NCBI RefSeq assembly: GCF_014805825.1
Contig: NZ_CP061941.1
Span: forward strand, 2,666,001-2,730,000
Source: Marinomonas algicola
GTDB taxonomy: Bacteria; Pseudomonadota; Gammaproteobacteria; Pseudomonadales; Marinomonadaceae
Length of the DNA: 64,000 nt
Reading direction: 5' to 3'
Shown: positions 38,249 to 47,302 of the stretch, one piece after another
Position numbering within the stretch: position 1 is the stretch's first letter
How the letters are laid out: every line of letters begins with the position of its first letter
The notes under the pieces: model-generated
Seen by the model: only the letters and a program-made list of their open reading frames with translations
What the model was told of the DNA's origin: nothing
The model's database searches: none
Program-made: the position numbers and the translations under genes

Positions 38249-39144
38249 CAGATTTTCCTCGCACTAGCAATGGCAAATAAACCTTGTGGACGAAATGCTA
38301 GGACCAACCCCATCACCGCATATATCACGAACAATTCAAGTTCTGGATATAGATGCACGGCTGAAGCACGCGCCATACCAACGATCAATGCCCCAACCAA
38401 AGCCCCAGTGATGCTACCCAAACCACCAATGACGACGACAGCAAAGGCCAGAACGATCACCTGAATACCAATACCCGGTACAACAGATAAAGCGGGAGCC
38501 GTAAGAGCGCCAGCTAATGTGCCTATGCTTGCACCAATTAGAAAAGTTATGGCAAAGATTTTAGAGACGTTTATTCCTAATGCACCGGCTATTTCACGGT
38601 CATGAATAACGACTCTAAGTAACTTCCCGTTACGTGTTCGGTTAAGACCATACCAAAGAACAAGACCAATCAAGACACTTACGCCGATCAATAAAAAGTC
38701 GTAGTTCGCGAAAGAAAGACCGATGAATGATGACCTACCTAAAAGCATGTAGGGCTGAAATGCAAAATAAGGCTCAACACCAAAAATGAGCTTTATAGAG
38801 TCTTCCATAATCAATAGAATGGCATAGGTTACGAGAACCATAACAACTTCATCTCGGCCATACATAAAGCGAAGAAAACCTCTCTCTACAATGAAACCAA
38901 CAACTACACCGACTGCTAATGCCGTACCAATCAAAACAAAAAAACTTAACCAAGGCGCCGAGCCAGTAGAAAAGTACCAGCCAACCATGGCCGCTCCTGA
39001 ATAAGCGCCTAACGCATAGAAACTTCCGTGGGACATGTTAAGAATGCGCATCACTCCGAAAATCAGAGTGAGACCCGCAGAAATTAAAAATAGCCAGGAC
39101 GCATAAACCGAGCCATCCACTAGGATTGCAATAAATTGTGTCAT
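38248..39144 (-). CDS. livH: Branched-chain-type ABC transporter permease (LivH-like)
   Basis: 298-aa inner-membrane protein. It begins LVDGSVYASWLFLISAGLTL, followed by FGVMRILNMSHGSFYALGAY, the strong LivH signature. The coupling-loop region is HDREIAGALGINVSKIFAIT, and GGLGSITGALVGALIVGM follows. It lies 128 bp after the binding-protein gene, with a hairpin in the gap that probably reduces downstream expression relative to the binding protein. Confidence 0.92.
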   Translation of the reverse strand: MTQFIAILVDGSVYASWLFLISAGLTLIFGVMRILNMSHGSFYALGAYSGAAMVGWYFSTGSAPWLSFFVLIGTALAVGVVVGFIVERGFLRFMYGRDEVVMVLVTYAILLIMEDSIKLIFGVEPYFAFQPYMLLGRSSFIGLSFANYDFLLIGVSVLIGLVLWYGLNRTRNGKLLRVVIHDREIAGALGINVSKIFAITFLIGASIGTLAGALTAPALSVVPGIGIQVIVLAFAVVVIGGLGSITGALVGALIVGMARASAVHLYPELELFVIYAVMGLVLAFRPQGLFAIASARKI

Positions 39145-39214
39145 CTGAATATTTCCGATACTTTGCTTAACCCTTGATAATAAAGGTCAAAGCAGGGATG
39201 AGAGACCATTAGAC

Positions 39215-39254
39215 AAATTCACTGAAGGCCTTTACAACTACCTCCAGTGAATTT
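39215..39254 (-). terminator. Intercistronic hairpin between the binding protein gene and livH
   Basis: AAATTCACTG / CAGTGAATTT outer arms, with inner AGG/CCT pairing after one mismatch. Such hairpins after binding-protein genes act as leaky terminators or 3' protectors, giving a binding-protein excess. Confidence 0.55.
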
Positions 39255-39272
39255 CACACTTGGATGAGACTA

Positions 39273-40550
39273 TCAGTCACAAGTAGCGCCAGGAAATCCT
39301 GACTGGATCCAAGTAACGGTATCCGTACCATCAGGCGGGTTAACACAGTCTGCGGAATAGCGAGCTATGTCAGTGAAGGTAATTCCACTATCGCCCTGCT
39401 TAACACGACCATAAACCATTTCAGTAGCCGCTTGGTGACCCTCACCTCGGCTCATAGCCACCTTCCCACCAGGACCTTCAAACTCCAAGTATTCAAACGC
39501 TTCAATAACTTGCTCAGTCGAAGCGCCTATACCAGCTTTATCTTGAGCAAGTTTGAGACCGATTAGAGCATGTGCCATATGGTATGCAGGAAAGGTAGGA
39601 GGTGTACCGAAACGTTTAGTGAACTCAGATTGGAACCAAGTATTTAGTTCACTTTCAGGTGCAAACGGGCCGAAAGGACCACGAGCGCCAATGATGGTTC
39701 CATCAGGCAGATATTTTCCTAAGCTGTTCAACGCAGTTTCACCAGCTGTAAAAATTAACTGGTTATCCTCTAGCAAACCACGAGCCGCGGCTTGCAGAAC
39801 GAAAGCATCGGTGTCACCACCCCAAAACGAGGTATGTATAACATCAGCTGAGTTAACTTGTAATGCTGAAATTTCAGTGCTGTATTGTCCAGCAAAAAGT
39901 TTAGGGAATTGCTCGGTTGTAATCTCGATCTCATCATTACGTAAAACTTTTAGCGTTTCAGTGAAATCACGCCAACTATCATGACCCCAAGAATAATTCT
40001 GATTGATTCCTGAAACTGAAGTTAGCTCAGGCACATTATCGATAACATATCGTGCAGCCGCGATGTTATCCATACTTGCCGTAGAATGAGTTCGGAATAC
40101 ATATTTATAATCCGCTTCTTCGAAAACACGTGGCGTTCCACAATCGAAAAGGACGGTCAGCATCTTAAGCTCCTCAGCAACTGGCGGAATCGCTAGACAG
40201 TCTCCTGAAGAGATATAACCGACAACTGCGTCAACCTGATCACGCTGAGCTAGATTACGAAACTCTGAGGTTTGCTTAGTAGCACCGCCAGCTTCGTCTA
40301 CAAATACTGGTGCTATCATGCGACCGTCAATACCTATACCTTCAAACGTTCCTGGTAAGGTACCTTCATTCAACGCATCTATTATCAGATCCGCCGCGTT
40401 TTTAGCAGGAATTCCGAACGGGCCGGATGCACCGCCTGATAAAAAGGTGACTAGACCCAATTTATATTCTTCGGCAGCGTGTACATTTAGACTTAATCCG
40501 CCTGTTGCCATTGCACAAGCTACGGTTGCAGCGAGCAGAGAATGTTTCAT
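39273..40550 (-). CDS. Periplasmic substrate-binding protein of the Liv-type transporter
   Basis: 425 aa from ATG 40550, with GGAGA 7 bases upstream and a clear signal peptide (MKHSLLAATVACAMATGGLS, cleaved after VHA). It is a type I periplasmic binding protein of the branched-chain amino-acid/amide group: LGLVTFLSGGASGPFGIP at the start and FVDEAGGATKQTSEFRNLAQ in the first lobe. The HTSFWGGDTDAFVLQA segment is shared with the regulatory binding protein at 40787-42079. It is the first gene of the catabolic operon, 93 nt after a predicted sigma-54 transcription start. The ligand is not known. Confidence 0.9.
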   Translation of the reverse strand: MKHSLLAATVACAMATGGLSLNVHAAEEYKLGLVTFLSGGASGPFGIPAKNAADLIIDALNEGTLPGTFEGIGIDGRMIAPVFVDEAGGATKQTSEFRNLAQRDQVDAVVGYISSGDCLAIPPVAEELKMLTVLFDCGTPRVFEEADYKYVFRTHSTASMDNIAAARYVIDNVPELTSVSGINQNYSWGHDSWRDFTETLKVLRNDEIEITTEQFPKLFAGQYSTEISALQVNSADVIHTSFWGGDTDAFVLQAAARGLLEDNQLIFTAGETALNSLGKYLPDGTIIGARGPFGPFAPESELNTWFQSEFTKRFGTPPTFPAYHMAHALIGLKLAQDKAGIGASTEQVIEAFEYLEFEGPGGKVAMSRGEGHQAATEMVYGRVKQGDSGITFTDIARYSADCVNPPDGTDTVTWIQSGFPGATCD

Positions 40551-40653
40551 TTTGGTTCTCCAAGTTATTGTTATTATGCTTTTGGACGGACAACCAGCTT
40601 TCATGGTTTCTGGTGCCCTACCGACGATCACTCAATCGTAGGTAGCTTTACTA

Positions 40654-40669
40654 AGCAGAACTCGTACCA
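40654..40669 (-). promoter_or_regulatory. Sigma-54 (-24/-12) promoter of the uptake/oxidation operon
   Basis: On the minus strand TGGTACG-AGTT-CTGCT against the consensus TGGCACG-N4-TTGCW: the invariant GG and GC are present with exactly 10 bases between. Predicted start near 40643, 93 nt before the binding-protein ATG. A sigma-54 activator gene is immediately upstream. Confidence 0.8.
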
Positions 40670-40739
40670 AAATGATATTTTTTTTAAACAACTGATTTTA
40701 AACAAATAATTTTATTTAAAAAGAGAACGGCAAAAAAAA

Positions 40740-40756
40740 TGAGCGATTTCCGCTCA
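40740..40756. promoter_or_regulatory. Proximal enhancer-like dyad (also terminator hairpin)
   Basis: TGAGCG-ATTTC-CGCTCA, centre 40748, about 105 bp upstream of the predicted sigma-54 start, a typical position for an NtrC-type activator site. Its arms extend to AAATGAGCG/CGCTCATTT. On the minus strand it is followed by eight T residues, so it can also terminate the regulatory operon. Confidence 0.7.
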
Positions 40757-40772
40757 TTTAAATAAACATCAC

Positions 40773-40789
40773 TGAGCGAAAGGCGCTCA
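40773..40789. promoter_or_regulatory. Distal enhancer-like dyad overlapping the regulatory binding-protein stop
   Basis: TGAGCG-AAAGG-CGCTCA, centre 40781. The arms and spacer length are identical to the dyad at 40740-40756 while the spacer sequence differs. Centre spacing is 33 bp, about three helical turns, placing both on the same DNA face. Confidence 0.7.
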
Positions 40790-42079
40790 GTTTCTTCTAC
40801 TTGTCTCTCCCTCCAGTTGGTCTGGGTAATAAATATGCCAGTTACCGAGCATCACTTTTGCTGGAGGGTACCTGTCATCAAGGACCGTTTCACCAATGGC
40901 CATAACTTGTCGAATCTGATGGGAGTTTGCATCCATTGAAGATTGAAATCCTTCAGGATCCTCAGGGACTGTTAGTCCAAGCTCTTCAAATGCCTTTATA
41001 ATAGCGCCAGAGTTCCGATGGTTAGTACCGACTTTTTTTAAGACCTCCGAAATAGCAACAATCCCTGTGAAGGCCCCTTGTGCTCCTGATGATGGGAAAT
41101 ATCCAGCTTCACGGTGAAACTCTTCGACAAACCACTGGTTAAACTCAGTATCAGGCCAATTATTATGATGCCGCGACGACAAGAGAAGTCCGAGAGGCAT
41201 TTTACTGCCTAGCTCTGCAAAAATTTCGTAATCCCCCCCCTTCTCGAAATTAGCAAAACGTGATTTTTCGAACAATTCAGTGTCCGTCGCTTGAGTTACA
41301 AATGCGACAAAATCACCTCCCCAAAGGCTATTCAGTACGATATCTGGCTTCTGCCTGATCAATTCATTGATATAACGACTGTAATCAGGCTCACTGAGCC
41401 TTGGCCAAAGAACGCCTATTATCTCATACGCTACACCTAATCGATCCAATGCTTCTCTAAAATCAGCCCAGACTTGATACCCATATTCATAATCAGGACC
41501 AACATACGATATCCGTAGAGGTTTTTCCGCCAAGTGATCGGAAAAATAGTCTTGGATAAATAGAGCGCCTGCCGTCATTGACTGTCTTGTGTCATTAGTG
41601 ACCCTAAAATAGCGATCATGTAAAAATTCGCCCGTTAATCTCGAAGAAGCATGATCCGTCCCGACAAAAAACACACCGGCAGACTTTGCTATCGAGGAGA
41701 CTTCAATCGCGACGGATGAATTGACAACGCCACATAAAAAGCTAGCCCCTTCCACGTCGATAAAACGCTTAGCCAGAGCGGTAGCATTGGATAGTTTTGA
41801 CTTGGTATCACCAATAAGAACTCGCAAACGAGGTCTGTCTGACGACAGTTGTGTTTCAAGGTACTTCATCGCAAGGCGAACACCCAAAACTGAATCACGC
41901 CCTAATACACCAGCACGACCTGACATAGGAAAAAGACAGCCAATAGTAGTGTCAGATTCGCTTTTAGATAGCCCTAACTCCTGCGCATTCAGTGTTTTAA
42001 AAGGCGTAAGTAACGTAAAAGCACCTATGACAGCAAATGCAAAAAACGGCCACCAAATTGTTCCTCGTTTAATCAACAA
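40787..42079 (-). CDS. Periplasmic binding protein linked to a two-component system (putative co-sensor)
   Basis: 430 aa with a signal peptide (WWPFFAFAVIGAFTLLTPF, ending about LNA-QE). It is a type I periplasmic binding-protein fold: TIGCLFPMSGRAGVLGRDSV, then GVRLAMKYLETQ. It shares the segment WGGD-xx-AFV-x-QA with the transporter binding protein at 39273-40550, suggesting a common origin and related ligand. The start is TTG at 42079, with AGGAG five bases upstream, and it overlaps the response-regulator stop by 7 bp, so it is translationally coupled to the signalling genes rather than to the transporter. I infer that it presents the substrate to the kinase. It could alternatively be an additional transport receptor. 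Confidence 0.82.
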   Translation of the reverse strand: MLIKRGTIWWPFFAFAVIGAFTLLTPFKTLNAQELGLSKSESDTTIGCLFPMSGRAGVLGRDSVLGVRLAMKYLETQLSSDRPRLRVLIGDTKSKLSNATALAKRFIDVEGASFLCGVVNSSVAIEVSSIAKSAGVFFVGTDHASSRLTGEFLHDRYFRVTNDTRQSMTAGALFIQDYFSDHLAEKPLRISYVGPDYEYGYQVWADFREALDRLGVAYEIIGVLWPRLSEPDYSRYINELIRQKPDIVLNSLWGGDFVAFVTQATDTELFEKSRFANFEKGGDYEIFAELGSKMPLGLLLSSRHHNNWPDTEFNQWFVEEFHREAGYFPSSGAQGAFTGIVAISEVLKKVGTNHRNSGAIIKAFEELGLTVPEDPEGFQSSMDANSHQIRQVMAIGETVLDDRYPPAKVMLGNWHIYYPDQLEGETSRRN

Positions 42080-43461
42080 TCCTCTCCTGTAAGTCCTAGT
42101 TTTTGCATCCGACGTTTTAGTGCATGCCTCGAAATACCTAAAGAACTTGCGGCTTCACCTTTACGTCCTCTGAACTGAAGAAGGGCTTCACGAATACATT
42201 CAGCCTCACGTTTATACATTTCGTTAGCCAGCGAACTATCGTTTTTAACTTCGTCAGGTTTAATATAAGACACGGTTGAAACCGATGTCCCACTTAAGCT
42301 AGCAATTTCAGGAGGCAGGTGCGTAGGTAAAATGGTTTCTCCCGCATGCAGAATGGTTAACCGCTCTATTGTATTTCTAAGCTCCCTTATATTTCCAGGC
42401 CACCGATATTCATTAAAAAGAGTGAGTGTTTCAGGTGGAATCATTATGGGGCTACCCCCTTCCTGCAGAGTCAAGTCAATGACAAACTCATCAACTAGTT
42501 GAGGGATATCTTCTTTACGCTCTGCCAAACAGGGAATATTCAGTGGCATAACGTTTAATCGGTAGAAAAGATCCTCGCGGAAGGTTCCTGATAAGGCTTC
42601 AGCATGAAGATCTCGGTTACTAGCGGCAATGACCCTTATATCAGCCTCTATCTCGGCTTGCCCTCCAACCGACCGAAACCGATGAGTCTCCAGAAAAGTG
42701 AGCAGTTTAGCCTGTAGGGGTAAGGGCAACTCACCAATTTCATCTAAAAACAAAGTTCCGCCATTTGCTAACTCAACTAAACCTGTGCGTCTCTTATCCG
42801 CACCGGTATAAGCCCCTTTTTCCGCACCGAATAACTCCGCCTCCAACAGGTTTTCAGGCAAAGAAGCACAATTTAAAGCAACAAAGGGCGCACTCTTATC
42901 TTTCACGCCATGAAGAGCCTTGGCTATTAACGTCTTGCCACTTCCAGAGGGACCTTGTAGTAGGATTGTACGTGCTGAGCTTTTACCAACCCGTTCTACC
43001 TGTTGAAGCAAGGTTTTCATGGCATCACTTGTACCAATTAAACCATGTGTATTTACTTCCTGCCCCCTGCGGTAAGCCACTTCCTCACTCAACTGCCGGT
43101 GTTTATGATTTCGTTGAATAAGTAGAATTAACTCATCAAGGTCAAATGGTTTAGTAATATAGTCCTGAGCCCCCTTTTTAACAGCCTCCACCGCGGCGCG
43201 AGTATCTCCATGAGCTGAAATCATGATAGTAGTTGGCGGTGACGTCATTACTTTAATAGCATCAAGAATATCGAAACCCGATTGGTCCGGTAGCTTGAGA
43301 TCCAGAAGCACTAGATCGGGTGTTTTAGTTTCAATGGCAACTAATCCGTCCTTCCCAGTATACGCCGCGTCAACTGTCATTCCTTCTTCTTCTAGTGAGA
43401 AAACTAAACTATTAACAAGATTTTTTTCATCATCAATAATAAGAACATTAGGCATACGCAT
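42073..43461 (-). CDS. NtrC-family sigma-54 response regulator
   Basis: 462 aa. Receiver domain residues 5-120, phosphoacceptor aspartate in [13 protein letters not shown] near residue 54. The AAA+ domain at about 135-370 has Walker [17 protein letters not shown], the sigma-54 contact loop GAYTGA (variant of GAFTGA, F to Y as in some active members) and Walker [13 protein letters not shown]. The C-terminal Fis-type helix-turn-helix is [20 protein letters not shown]. It lies 4 bp after the kinase gene and is expected to bind the dyads at 40740-40789 and activate the -24/-12 promoter. Confidence 0.93.
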   Translation of the reverse strand: MRMPNVLIIDDEKNLVNSLVFSLEEEGMTVDAAYTGKDGLVAIETKTPDLVLLDLKLPDQSGFDILDAIKVMTSPPTTIMISAHGDTRAAVEAVKKGAQDYITKPFDLDELILLIQRNHKHRQLSEEVAYRRGQEVNTHGLIGTSDAMKTLLQQVERVGKSSARTILLQGPSGSGKTLIAKALHGVKDKSAPFVALNCASLPENLLEAELFGAEKGAYTGADKRRTGLVELANGGTLFLDEIGELPLPLQAKLLTFLETHRFRSVGGQAEIEADIRVIAASNRDLHAEALSGTFREDLFYRLNVMPLNIPCLAERKEDIPQLVDEFVIDLTLQEGGSPIMIPPETLTLFNEYRWPGNIRELRNTIERLTILHAGETILPTHLPPEIASLSGTSVSTVSYIKPDEVKNDSSLANEMYKREAECIREALLQFRGRKGEAASSLGISRHALKRRMQKLGLTGEDC

Positions 43462-43465
43462 AAAA

Positions 43466-45202
43466 TTATTCCGGACTTGAATTATTCAAATAGAGAGGTA
43501 GCTGTAAGGTTACTGTCAAACCCTCGCCAGAAGCGCTTTGAAACCTTAAGGCGCCCTGATTCGCTTGAGCCAACTGCTTACAAATGGCTAGACCTAGCCC
43601 CGTACCATTAGTTTTGGTTGTGAAAAAGGGCTCTGTCAAATGACTTAAATGATCTGCACTCACTCCTGGACCGTTATCGATGATAGAGATATATACCGAG
43701 AGTCCTTGCTGCCTGATCCGAACCACTACTTTTCCACCAATACCATCAAGAGCCTGAATGGCATTCATTACAAGGTTCATTACAATCTGACGAACTTGGA
43801 AAGAATCTGCAAAAGAGAATACCGTAGAATGATCAATCAAAATCAACTGCACTCCATTACGATAAGCCACAGAATCAGCTAAAATTTTAACGGCTTTCAC
43901 CACGTTTAAAACATCAACTTTACCAGCCTTCGACTCCCTAGGACGTGCGTAGTCCAACAACAGCTGCACAACGTCGTTTACACGATCAATTTCGTTATCA
44001 ACGGCTTCCATAAGTTTCTGGCGTTTGGGGTCGGTTTCTTTTCTGGATAAAGCCTGAATTGTCGTCTTTATGGTTGCTAATGGATTTCGAATTTCATGAG
44101 CTACTCCAGCAGAAAACTGCCCTAAAATAGCCCGTCGCTCTACTTCTACCATTCTTTTTACTAACCGTTTAAGTCTCAGGCGCATGCGTTCAAGTGCAAA
44201 TGAAAGATAACCTATCTCAGCCGTACCATCTTTTATGTCCAACGGGGTGTCAAAATCACCGCTTGCTACCCTTTCAGCTCCCTGAATAAGTGGGGTAATT
44301 TGCCTTTCAAGCCGCGTAGATATATGACGAGACAACACGATAACGCCAAGTGCAACTCCGACGGCTAAAAAAATTAATCCGTATCTAGCAAATTCAAGTG
44401 GACCAAGGAGAGGGTCACCTAACCACAGCAAACGAATATGCCAGCCAGGAATAAATTCACTGGAATCAATATCTTTTTCTGAGGTATAACTCGACACCTC
44501 TAAATTACCTAACGAGTTCAGCAACACCTTCTGAGGCGGAATAATGACAGGCACCTTGAAACCGGGCAAAGTAAGATCATCTATCTGTTCAGTAAAGCTT
44601 GCAAGCCTTATGACTAAGCCAATCCACGCTTTCGGCAGCGGATTAAACCCAGCTGGATTTAGACGAAGTACTATCCAGCCAGGCCTATCAGATATTGGCA
44701 AAGCCGGCCCCAACAGCTCCGAACCAGCAAAAGACGTGACAGGCAAATCACGCCAAGAAACGTCTTTAAGCAACCCCTGAGTCATGTGCCATTGCGGTTC
44801 ATCAAAAAGAGTAGGCTTGGTTACAACGCCATAAATATAAGGACTGTCTAGTTGCTGACGTAATTGAGCTAGCAGCATCGAACTAGGTTCATCATCAGGT
44901 TCGGCCGAAGAGAGCCATTCCAAAACTTCGGGACTATCGGCCAGCCCTTTTAGCTCATAAGCCCTTTCTTGCAAAAAGGTTTTTAATAAATTGACAGCGC
45001 CAGAAAGCTTAGCGTTAGTACCACTTTCAGTTACTTTTTCAATCGCTCGGACGTATTGGGTATCGTATACGATAGCCATCAATCCAAGCGGGATCAATGC
45101 AATCAATAAAGCACTAAATAGATACCGTCTCGCTAAACCATTGCGCTGTAAGGTACGTAAGATAGGTGGGGTGGAAGAATCATGTTTTATTATACTTTTC
45201 AT
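43466..45202 (-). CDS. Membrane sensor histidine kinase
   Basis: 578 aa from ATG 45202 (ATG 45217 is equally possible). Transmembrane segments are near residues 28-47 (LFSALLIALIPLGLMAIVY) and 274-292 (YGLIFLAVGVALGVIVLSR), enclosing a roughly 225-residue periplasmic domain. Then come a HAMP segment, the H-box GVAHEIRNPLATIK with His about residue 369, and the N, G1 and G2 boxes (NLVMNAIQALDGIG, DNGPGVS, TNGTGLGLAI). It is first in the kinase-regulator-binding protein operon. The large periplasmic domain could contact the co-encoded binding protein. Confidence 0.92.
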   Translation of the reverse strand: MKSIIKHDSSTPPILRTLQRNGLARRYLFSALLIALIPLGLMAIVYDTQYVRAIEKVTESGTNAKLSGAVNLLKTFLQERAYELKGLADSPEVLEWLSSAEPDDEPSSMLLAQLRQQLDSPYIYGVVTKPTLFDEPQWHMTQGLLKDVSWRDLPVTSFAGSELLGPALPISDRPGWIVLRLNPAGFNPLPKAWIGLVIRLASFTEQIDDLTLPGFKVPVIIPPQKVLLNSLGNLEVSSYTSEKDIDSSEFIPGWHIRLLWLGDPLLGPLEFARYGLIFLAVGVALGVIVLSRHISTRLERQITPLIQGAERVASGDFDTPLDIKDGTAEIGYLSFALERMRLRLKRLVKRMVEVERRAILGQFSAGVAHEIRNPLATIKTTIQALSRKETDPKRQKLMEAVDNEIDRVNDVVQLLLDYARPRESKAGKVDVLNVVKAVKILADSVAYRNGVQLILIDHSTVFSFADSFQVRQIVMNLVMNAIQALDGIGGKVVVRIRQQGLSVYISIIDNGPGVSADHLSHLTEPFFTTKTNGTGLGLAICKQLAQANQGALRFQSASGEGLTVTLQLPLYLNNSSPE

Positions 45203-45518
45203 TCTACAAACATACATGTAAACGTATTCTGTGCCTACTACCAGATAACGATAAATTTGCCAGATACAGCGTTATATCACTCTGTTAATTCTCAAACTAA
45301 AATACGATCCTAATCGATGGAATACACTCGCAATGTGGTCTTCCACTGGTATTGCTTCCCTCATAGGAAAAGCCCTCCGCTTTCGTTCATGTTACCTTAG
45401 GAACAAGAACGGGCAGAAAGTTTTTACCATTCTCTTTGAATAAGCTTTCGTCAGTGGTCTTTATGCTTTCGAGTACTGTCCTCATAGTACAAACCATATT
45501 TTACTCTGTTAGCGTCGT
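45203..45518. other. Intergenic region upstream of the sensor kinase
   Basis: About 300 bp with no coding potential that I can support. It should contain the kinase operon promoter. No TGAGCG dyad like those at 40740-40789 and no -24/-12 motif was seen, so the regulatory operon appears not to be autoactivated through the same elements. Confidence 0.4.
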
Positions 45519-46304
45519 TTACAGTTTCCAAGTAGGATCTTGTTGATCAATTAAACGCCAGAGCGCGGGCATTTCAGGGTGTCTCACTTTAGCACCAGCT
45601 TGAGCCGAACCGCCTTCAAATTGATCCCTAGTATGACGCATAACGGCTTCATCAATTAAATTAAGGTCGCCTGACGCCATGGCTTTCAACTGCACATCGG
45701 CATTACGAATAAAAGCAAGATGGCGAACCAAAGCCCATGTAGGTGAATCACCAGCTGTAATTAGGCCGTGATTTTTCAGCAATAGCGTATGATTTTCAGT
45801 GCCTAAAACGCGTTTTACTCGTTCCTGCTCTTCTTCATTTAGAACAATGCCTTCAAATTCATGATAGCCAACACGTTGATAAAACTGACACCCTTCTTGG
45901 GTAAGTGGAATTGACTCAGTGGCTATTGCCGCCAAAGACTGAGAAATGGGCTCATGCGTGTGGAGAATACAAGTCAGGTCATGACGCGCTTTATGAATCG
46001 CTGAATGAATCAAATAACCAGCTTTATTCACGGGCCAATCACTCTCACTGCGCTTATTACCCTCTATGTCAATTTTGATTAAGTCACTGGCTCTAATTTC
46101 GTCATAACGCAAACCGAACGGGTTAATCAAAAAATCATCCGTTCCGGGGATACGGTAACTAATATGGTTGTACACCACACTCGTCCACCCAAAATGATCA
46201 ACTATGCGATAACAGGCGGCCAGCTCTAAACGAGCGTCCCATTCATTTTGACTCATGCCAGCCGGTGGTTTCGGATAATCGATTACAAACCTTTCTTCAC
46301 CCAT
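45519..46304 (-). CDS. Class II aldolase/adducin family protein
   Basis: 261 aa. Zinc-binding histidines are recognisable in CILHTHEPIS and in HLAFIRNADVQL; YNHISYRIPG near residue 45 and LLKNHGLITAG near residue 160 are family signatures. It belongs to the larger class II aldolase-like proteins without known substrate (adducin N-terminal type), not to the short FucA/AraD enzymes. It stands alone, on the same strand as the kinase operon but 300 bp upstream of it. Function not assigned. Confidence 0.82.
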   Translation of the reverse strand: MGEERFVIDYPKPPAGMSQNEWDARLELAACYRIVDHFGWTSVVYNHISYRIPGTDDFLINPFGLRYDEIRASDLIKIDIEGNKRSESDWPVNKAGYLIHSAIHKARHDLTCILHTHEPISQSLAAIATESIPLTQEGCQFYQRVGYHEFEGIVLNEEEQERVKRVLGTENHTLLLKNHGLITAGDSPTWALVRHLAFIRNADVQLKAMASGDLNLIDEAVMRHTRDQFEGGSAQAGAKVRHPEMPALWRLIDQQDPTWKL

Positions 46305-46476
46305 AACAACTTCATCCTATTATTATTTTTCTCTATGAAAAACACGACATCAATAATCATGACAACCATCAAAATAGTCGCCATACTAAAAATACTTATA
46401 GGATATAGAGTGCTTAATAGATTAGAGCAAGTCAACAATACTTAAGCGACGAACTAAAGGTAATAACAGTAATTAA

Positions 46477-46995
46477 CTAATCAACAACAGCGCCTTTCGA
46501 TCTATTGCATGGAGGGCATAAAAGCTGAAGGTTCGACACATTATTGGTTAATATTTTTTTAACCGAATACTCTTTTGTCTTATTAGGCCCCAATTGAATG
46601 GTGATTGTATTATTGTCTTTCTTTACATAGAGCAACATTGTTCGTCTTAAGTTTGAATAATCAATAGCCTCTATGTGGCCTTCTTCTTTAATTTTCCAAC
46701 TGGCGCCATTCACCGTTTCAAAAGAATTTTTTTGATGTGTCACAAAGTTCCATGTGAATAAAGACTTAGGAGAGATGTGATCCACATCCGCAATATCGAT
46801 AGGCAAAATACGACCATCGCAGCGGCCGCCACACCGAAACGTTTCCCATAGATGTACAGAACCGAACCGCTCTGGGTGTGGAGAGCCTCCCGTATCAGAA
46901 TTACGTATTTGAAGGAACGCTTGCCAATTATGTCTCAGCATGGTTTGTGTCGTTCCCCAATTAATGCCCCCGCCAGGGCCAATAACAACCAACAT
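46477..46995 (-). CDS. Orphan HNH endonuclease domain protein
   Basis: 172 aa. The C-terminal half contains an HNH core: DVDHISPKSLF (first H), NVSNLQLLCPPCNRSKG (N, the CxxC zinc knuckle and final N/K). A second cysteine pair (CGGRC) sits earlier. The N-terminal 50 residues (GPGGGINWGTTQTMLRHNWQ) are not recognised. GGGGAA precedes the ATG. No methylase, immunity-like gene or phage gene is adjacent. It may be a defence nuclease, a toxin fragment or a domesticated homing-type nuclease; I cannot decide. Confidence 0.65.
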   Translation of the reverse strand: MLVVIGPGGGINWGTTQTMLRHNWQAFLQIRNSDTGGSPHPERFGSVHLWETFRCGGRCDGRILPIDIADVDHISPKSLFTWNFVTHQKNSFETVNGASWKIKEEGHIEAIDYSNLRRTMLLYVKKDNNTITIQLGPNKTKEYSVKKILTNNVSNLQLLCPPCNRSKGAVVD

Positions 46996-47302
46996 AATGT
47001 TCCCCTATTGATAAAAGTACCATTGAAGTGCCTCCTTTTACACGTAGGCCAACCGTACTTTCAATGAAGTACACCTAAAGTTAGGTCAGCAAACGAGAGA
47101 TTACATCCAAGTATTGTATGAGTTAAAGAGTAAACCGAATCCAAAGAAGAGCAATTACTCGATAGAACACGAAAGTAGGATAAAAAAATTATCAATGACT
47201 ATTTTTAGGTGATCTGAGAAAAGGTGTCATTTTTGTGTCCGCTTTTTGTGCTAAATATGATTGAATAGCCGCCTATTTTATTTGAGCCTATAGAAGCTGA
47301 TT
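46996..47302. other. Intergenic region between HNH gene and methyltransferase
   Basis: No gene is supported. A short dyad GTACTT-N6-AAGTAC lies at 47055-47072. Unlike the copy at 26855, the methyltransferase gene following this gap lacks a TGAA-N5-TTCA box nearby. Confidence 0.35.
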
